This document shows, piece by piece, positions 59,642-64,000 of a stretch of DNA of 64,000 bases (positions are counted from its first letter, which is position 1; every line of letters starts with the position of its first letter). The stretch is from Streptomyces clavuligerus. Its GTDB lineage: Bacteria > Actinomycetota > Actinomycetes > Streptomycetales > Streptomycetaceae. The stretch covers positions 1,736,001 to 1,800,000 of the forward strand of contig NZ_CP027858.1 of assembly GCF_005519465.1 (NCBI RefSeq), read 5' to 3'. The notes under the pieces were generated by a model. It ran no database searches, was not told where the DNA came from, and was given only the letters and a program-made list of their open reading frames with translations. The translations under genes were made by a program, and so were the position numbers.

Positions 59642-61026
59642 TGAAGATCATTATCACTGTCTCCGATCAGGTCTGGGGCGGAAAGCACCGCTATATGCAG
59701 GACGTCGCGGACGGCCTTGTCGCGCACGGTCACTCGGTAACCGTCCTCGCCGAGGAAGGCGGGGCCATGCTGGAGGTGTGCCAGGCCGCCGGTCTGGACA
59801 CCGTGAGTGTGCCGCCTTTCGCCGACGACACCGCTGTGGACGCCGTCTCGGCGGTCCTGCTGGACCGTCGGCCCCACGTCGTCTGTGTCACCGGGCGGGC
59901 CGACGCCTCGGTGGTCCAGAGCGCCGGAGAACACACAGCCGACGAGATGGCGGTCTGCCTCTTCCGGCACTCGGCCTTCCCCCTGGGCACCACGGACGAG
60001 GTGCGCGAGCTGTTCAGCAGGGTGGATCTGGTCGTCGCCACCTCCCAGGAACAGTACCTGCGGCAGTTCCAACCCCTGGTCGAGGCGGGGATTCTGGAAG
60101 AGGAACAGGTCGAGGTTCTCACCAGCGGTGTCCGGGGGACGCTCCTGGACGCGCTCGACACGGCAGACCGGGACGCCGCGCGAGAACGGCTGGGAATCGC
60201 TCCGGACCAGTATGTCTTCCTCTCCCTCGCACGGCTCTCCTGGGAGAAGGGTCTGGACCGCGTGGTCGGAACCCTGCCCGAGCTGAGAAGTGGCCCCGAC
60301 TCGCCTCCCCCGCTGCTCGTCGTCGCGGGCGACGGTCCACTCGAAGACGACCTGCGCGCCCAGGCCACCGAGCTCGGCATTGCGGATCAGGTCCGGTTCA
60401 TCGGCCATCAGCAGGAGGTCGCTCCTGTCATCGCCGCGGCGGACGCCGTCGTTCTCGCCAGTACCGTGCCCGAAACGGGACCGCTCGCGCTCAAGGAGGC
60501 CATGGCGGGCGGGCGGCCCGTCGTCGCTGCGGCCCAGGGCGGTATCCCCGAGTTCGTCGAGGACGAGCGGCACGGCCTCCTCATCGTGGACGACGAGGAT
60601 CTGCGACAGGCGATGCAGCAGATGATGGACGACCGTCACGCGGGAGCCGCCATGGGACGGGCCGGCCGGGAGGCCATCCACGGGGGACACCGCGCCGCAC
60701 AGCGCGTCGAATATCTCTCCCACCGGCTGGATCTGCTGGTCATCGACCGGATCGGCCCAGAGGTCGTACTCGGGGAAGTGGTCTGGGACGAGGTACGGCT
60801 CCGTGAGGAGAGCGACAGCGGCTTCGTCTTTGTGCCCCACTCCTCCCACATCATGGAGGTGGACGCCGAGACCTTCGCGGTCCTCACCGCCTCCGTCGAG
60901 GCCAAAGATCCCCGCCTGCTCCTCAAACCGGCTGCGGTGCCGACCCGTTCCCTGGCAGAGCGGCTCTATGCCATGGGTGCCCTCAGCCGGCCGGGAGCGG
61001 CGGCCACCACCCCGGCCCTCCGGTGA
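59641..61026 (+). CDS. GT4 glycosyltransferase with C-terminal PqqD-like extension
   Basis: 461 aa. Residues 1-365 are a two-domain GT-B fold of family 4: N-terminal IIITVSDQVWGGKHRYMQDV, FLSLARLSWEKGLDRVVGTL, VAGDGPLEDDLRAQA, and the donor-site ETGPLALKEAMAGGRPVVAA with the conserved Glu-x7-Glu. The last ~90 residues (WDEVRLREESDSGFVFVP, EVDAETFAVLTASV, LAERLYAMGALSR) resemble PqqD/RiPP recognition elements in pattern; this is by eye only. ATG 59641 shares a base with the previous stop. It may transfer a sugar to an acceptor delivered by or bound through the extension. Confidence 0.85.
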   Translation: MKIIITVSDQVWGGKHRYMQDVADGLVAHGHSVTVLAEEGGAMLEVCQAAGLDTVSVPPFADDTAVDAVSAVLLDRRPHVVCVTGRADASVVQSAGEHTADEMAVCLFRHSAFPLGTTDEVRELFSRVDLVVATSQEQYLRQFQPLVEAGILEEEQVEVLTSGVRGTLLDALDTADRDAARERLGIAPDQYVFLSLARLSWEKGLDRVVGTLPELRSGPDSPPPLLVVAGDGPLEDDLRAQATELGIADQVRFIGHQQEVAPVIAAADAVVLASTVPETGPLALKEAMAGGRPVVAAAQGGIPEFVEDERHGLLIVDDEDLRQAMQQMMDDRHAGAAMGRAGREAIHGGHRAAQRVEYLSHRLDLLVIDRIGPEVVLGEVVWDEVRLREESDSGFVFVPHSSHIMEVDAETFAVLTASVEAKDPRLLLKPAAVPTRSLAERLYAMGALSRPGAAATTPALR

Positions 61027-61733
61027 AGGTCCTGGTCATCGCCGCACACCCGGACGACGAGGTCCTGGGTGCCGGGGCCACGGTGGCGACCCTGAGCCGC
61101 CAGGGCGCTCAGGTGCACATCCACATCATGGCGGAGGGTGTCTCCCTCCGGCACGAGGGTGTCACCAGGGAACAGGCCAGAGCCCGATGCGAGACTGCGG
61201 CCGGAGAACTGGGTGCGAAGGAGATCTCTTTCGGGGGGTACGCGGCCGATGGGCGGCTCCTCGCCGATCTCTCTCAGCGCCCGGTGGTCGACGGGGTGGG
61301 AAAACTGCTGCGGGAGACCGGCCCCGAACTCGTCCTCACCCACCACCCGGGCGACATCCATGCGGACCACCGGAGAGTGGCCCACGCGGTGTCCTATGGC
61401 ACCCGAATCCTGGGCGGCGGGCCGGTCCGCCAGGTACTGCACTTCGAGGTGCTGTCCTCGACGGAACAGCAGACCGGTCTCATGGCACCGTTCCGGCCCG
61501 ATGTCTTCTACGACGTGACCGGGGAGGTCGAGGCCAAGTGCCGGGCCCTCGCCGCCTACGACTACGAAGTGCACGAGCCGCCCCATCCGCGCTCCCTGGA
61601 AGCCGTCCGCACCCTGGCCGCCCACCGGGGACACCAGGTCGGGGTCACCGCCGCGGAGGCATTCGCCCTGGGACGGGAGCTGCGCACCTCGCCGACGACA
61701 GGACACGACACCCTCGGAGTGGGACGGACATGA
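61023..61733 (+). CDS. PIG-L/LmbE-family N-deacetylase
   Basis: 236 aa zinc hydrolase of the MshB/BshB/BtrD type, removing acetyl from N-acetylglucosaminyl compounds. Zinc and catalytic residues in AAHPDDEVLGAGATV and LTHHPGDIHADHRRVAHAV. GTG 61023 overlaps the glycosyltransferase stop by four bases, so the two steps, glycosyl transfer then deacetylation, are probably sequential. Confidence 0.92.
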   Translation: MKVLVIAAHPDDEVLGAGATVATLSRQGAQVHIHIMAEGVSLRHEGVTREQARARCETAAGELGAKEISFGGYAADGRLLADLSQRPVVDGVGKLLRETGPELVLTHHPGDIHADHRRVAHAVSYGTRILGGGPVRQVLHFEVLSSTEQQTGLMAPFRPDVFYDVTGEVEAKCRALAAYDYEVHEPPHPRSLEAVRTLAAHRGHQVGVTAAEAFALGRELRTSPTTGHDTLGVGRT

Positions 61734-62713
61734 GAGTTCTTGTCACCGGAGGAGCCGGGTACGTGGGCTCCTTCACCGTACGCGGGCTGGCCGCGGCCGG
61801 ACACGACGTCGTCGTGGCCGACAATCTCAGCACCGGCCGACGCGAGGCGGTGGCCGAGCACGATCTGAGGGTCGTGGACATCCTCGACACCGAGGCCCTG
61901 CGCCGGGTCTTTCAGGGATTCCGTCCGGATGCCGTGATCCACTTCGCCGCTCTGAAGTCGTCGGAGGCGTCGCTGCGGGACATCACCACGTACTACCGGG
62001 TCAATGTGACAGGCACCCAGAACGTGCTCGGGCTGTGCGCCGAGACGGGTGTCGGACGCTTCGTCTTCTCCTCGTCCTGCGCGGTCTACGGGACACCGCA
62101 GATCTGCCCGGTGGACGAGTCGGCGCCCGTCCGCCCGGAGAGCCCCTACGGTGAGTCGAAGTATCTGTGCGAACGCATGATCGCCTCCTACGGCAGGGCC
62201 ACGGGGATGCGCTACGCCAACCTCCGCTACTTCAACGCCGCAGGTGCCGCCGCCGACGGCGCACTCGGGGAGAACGCGGGTCCCTCCGCCACCCAGATCC
62301 TTCCGGTCGCCGTCCGGACGGCACTCGGGCTCGTCCCCACACTGCGGATCTTCGGTGGGGACTACCCGACAGCGGACGGAACCGCCCTCCGCGACTACAT
62401 CCATGTGGAGGACCTGGCCCGCGCTCATGCCCGGGTGGTGGAGGAACTGGACAGCGACGACCGGAACGGAGCCGTCAACCTCGGTCGCGGCGAGCCTGTC
62501 AGCGTACGCGAACTGGTCGACGCCCTGGAGAAGGTCTCCGGCAGGACCATCGATGTGTCCACCGTCCCACGGCGGCCCGGTGACCCAGCTCTGTCATGGG
62601 CCGATCCGGCACTGGCGGAGAGCCGGTTCGGCTGGCGCGCCGAGCACAGCTTCGACGACATCGTCCGTACCGCCTGGGCCTGGCACACCCGAGTACCGGC
62701 CTCGCTGGAGTGA
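61730..62713 (+). CDS. UDP-glucose 4-epimerase-type enzyme
   Basis: 327 aa GalE-like protein: VLVTGGAGYVGSFTVRGLA, SSSCAVYGTPQICPVDE, catalytic PYGESKYLCERMI, RYFNAAGAAADGALGE and DGTALRDYIHVEDLARAH are all GalE landmarks. It interconverts UDP-Glc/Gal or N-acetyl forms. The second epimerase of the operon, so two differently configured sugars may be used. Start overlaps the deacetylase stop by four bases. Confidence 0.92.
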   Translation: MRVLVTGGAGYVGSFTVRGLAAAGHDVVVADNLSTGRREAVAEHDLRVVDILDTEALRRVFQGFRPDAVIHFAALKSSEASLRDITTYYRVNVTGTQNVLGLCAETGVGRFVFSSSCAVYGTPQICPVDESAPVRPESPYGESKYLCERMIASYGRATGMRYANLRYFNAAGAAADGALGENAGPSATQILPVAVRTALGLVPTLRIFGGDYPTADGTALRDYIHVEDLARAHARVVEELDSDDRNGAVNLGRGEPVSVRELVDALEKVSGRTIDVSTVPRRPGDPALSWADPALAESRFGWRAEHSFDDIVRTAWAWHTRVPASLE

Positions 62714-62714
62714 G

Positions 62715-63341
62715 ATGCACCTCTATCTGCTGCGTCACGCCGAGGACCGACCCACGCCACGGCCCCCGCACACCCGCCGTCTCACAGACCGCGGACACCG
62801 CCAGGCGTGGGCGGCTGCCCGCTGGCTGGCGGGACAGCACCCCACCGAAATACGCAGCAGCACCCTGGCCCGCGCGCGACGGACGGCAGACGCCGTGGGG
62901 CGCGAGGCCGGGCTGCCCGTACGGGAAGATCCACATCTCAACGAGATCCACTGGGAGTCACCCACAGGGGAGAGCCTGCCGCACCCCCGTGAGAACCGCT
63001 GGTATCCGCCCCCTCCGGGGGCGGAGTCCTGGCACGATTTCATGGGGCGGGTGGCCTTGTCGGTCAGCGGTCTGTGCCGGAACGCGTCAAGGGGACAGCG
63101 GATCGTGCTCGTGACCCACAGCGGCTTCTTCGACGCGGTCCAAGAACTGCTGAACGGTGGCGGGAGCCGCGTGGAACTCAAGGTCGCCCACACGGGGATC
63201 ACTCAGTGGGAGTACCGCCCGGGCTGCTTCGGAGGCTCCTGGCTGCTGCATCGGCACAACATCGTCCCCGGCCTTTCGCCGCTCCCCTCCCCCACACCCG
63301 ATGGACCGGGAAACCCCGGCGGAACGGAGCCGAACACATGA
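62715..63341 (+). CDS. histidine phosphatase family protein
   Basis: 208 aa. Catalytic LYLLRHAEDRPTP (RHG-type motif with Ala for Gly), second Arg/Glu region STLARARRTADAVG and HLNEIHWESPTGE, and the second active-site His in VLVTHSGFF. ATG 62715 is chosen, one base after the GalE stop. It could remove phosphate from a glycosylated sugar- or inositol-phosphate intermediate, in parallel with the phosphatase step of mycothiol synthesis. Confidence 0.87.
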   Translation: MHLYLLRHAEDRPTPRPPHTRRLTDRGHRQAWAAARWLAGQHPTEIRSSTLARARRTADAVGREAGLPVREDPHLNEIHWESPTGESLPHPRENRWYPPPPGAESWHDFMGRVALSVSGLCRNASRGQRIVLVTHSGFFDAVQELLNGGGSRVELKVAHTGITQWEYRPGCFGGSWLLHRHNIVPGLSPLPSPTPDGPGNPGGTEPNT

Positions 63342-64000
63342 TCGCCCAGCGGGCACGGATGGTTGTCATCTGTGTCGACGGGGGCCTGCCCTCTCTGATC
63401 CGACAGCATGATTTCTTCAATCTCGCCCAGCGGCTCCCTTCGCTCGCCGGCACCGCCGTCCAAGAGCTGCGGAGCATCTACCCCTCGTCCACCGCGCCCT
63501 CGCACGCCTCCTTCCTCACCGGGGCCTACCCCCGTGACCACGGGATCGTGGGCAACCGCTTCTGGGAAACGGAGGCGCCAGAAGAGATCCGGCGCCGTGC
63601 GGACGACCCGCTGGCCGCCTTCCACCCCTACGAGAAGAGCTCACTCACCGCCCCGGATCTGCTGGACTGGCTGGCGGAACAAGGGGCCTCGATGGCCGCG
63701 GTGCACTTCCCGCACACTTTCTCCCGTTCCGCCGAGCTGTCGATCCCGAGCTGCTACTGCCTGTACGCACCCGCCCGGGAGGCGGTCGTCACCCTGGAGT
63801 ACGAGGGGTCCGCGGAGGCACGGGCCCGGGTGGAGCTGTCCTACTTCGGACACCCCCTGGCTCTGCGGGTGCGGGTCGGCGGGGAGGGTGTCACTGTCCT
63901 CGCCGGAGACGACGGGGAGCCCACTGTGCTGCGGGGCAGTGAGCCCGTCCGGCTGGATGTACGCATGCCCTGGGGGTCCCTGTCGGCCGCTGTCTCCGTC
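63338..64000 (+). CDS. type I phosphodiesterase/nucleotide pyrophosphatase family protein, 5' part
   Basis: The frame is open to the window edge (221 codons seen). ATG 63338 overlaps the phosphatase stop (ATGA). Alkaline-phosphatase-superfamily features: VVICVDGGLPSLIRQHD with metal Asp, the nucleophile Thr/Ser region YPSSTAPSHASFLTGAYPRD, and HGIVGNRFWE. No signal peptide is visible, so it is probably cytosolic. It could cleave a phosphodiester or nucleotide-sugar bond in the pathway. Its C-terminus and any later operon genes lie outside. Confidence 0.82.
   Translation, partial: MIAQRARMVVICVDGGLPSLIRQHDFFNLAQRLPSLAGTAVQELRSIYPSSTAPSHASFLTGAYPRDHGIVGNRFWETEAPEEIRRRADDPLAAFHPYEKSSLTAPDLLDWLAEQGASMAAVHFPHTFSRSAELSIPSCYCLYAPAREAVVTLEYEGSAEARARVELSYFGHPLALRVRVGGEGVTVLAGDDGEPTVLRGSEPVRLDVRMPWGSLSAAVSV

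Overview
The window is Streptomyces-type chromosome. It is very GC-rich with third positions almost all G or C, it uses many GTG starts and four-base ATGA/GTGA overlaps, and it carries actinobacterial hallmarks: Scy and FilP cytoskeletal coiled coils, the mismatch endonuclease NucS, and DUF6230/DUF6114 proteins. From memory, the order chitinase, chiR, chiS, cobalamin adenosyltransferase, nucS, filP, scy, epimerase, thiolase, meaB, icmA, pyk, ackA, pta, pfkA matches the conserved core of S. coelicolor and relatives. That comparison was not computed here. No rRNA, tRNA, CRISPR or intact insertion sequence was recognised.

Layout. 0-4 kb is accessory: the 3' end of a hemC copy, a gene remnant, a frameshifted HemB-like gene that lacks both catalytic lysines, two small proteins (one with a TTA codon) and a divergent XRE-type regulator behind a four-element operator. 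4-14 kb holds a sugar ABC importer without its own ATPase, then pfkA, pta-ackA and pyk. 13.7-18.3 kb holds a DUF6230/DUF6114/secreted-protein set and a thioredoxin-TPR protein. 18.5-31.6 kb holds short-chain acyl-CoA and B12 metabolism (TetR regulator, IcmA mutase, MeaB GTPase, thiolase, methylmalonyl-CoA epimerase), interleaved with two MarR regulators, two DUF3817 membrane proteins, three AIM24 paralogues and a two-component system facing a PepSY lipoprotein-like target. 31.7-37.4 kb encodes Scy and FilP. 37.5-41.6 kb carries two tandem, clearly duplicated ABC ATPase/permease pairs. 41.6-51.5 kb mixes small conserved proteins, a flavin monooxygenase-like protein, nucS, a large NTPase-like membrane protein, a STAS protein, 3-hydroxybutyryl-CoA dehydrogenase and the adenosyltransferase that supplies coenzyme B12 to the mutase. 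51.7-55.7 kb is a chiS-chiR-chiC chitinase unit with a textbook repeat-flanked promoter.

The most unusual part is the right end (about 56-64 kb). After a roughly 1 kb gene-poor, AT-richer stretch with two perfect palindromes comes one tightly coupled operon of eight genes: an NDP-sugar epimerase, a radical SAM enzyme with a cysteine-free SPASM-like tail, a GNAT acetyltransferase with an unassigned N-terminal half, a GT4 glycosyltransferase with a C-terminal PqqD-like extension, a PIG-L/LmbE deacetylase, a GalE-type epimerase, a histidine phosphatase, and a type I phosphodiesterase cut by the window edge. The GT4/phosphatase/deacetylase/acetyltransferase set parallels mycothiol assembly and 2-deoxystreptamine-type aminoglycoside assembly. 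The radical SAM plus PqqD-like part recalls peptide maturation systems. I recognise no named pathway with this combination. It is my best candidate for an undescribed biosynthetic system, and its product is unknown.
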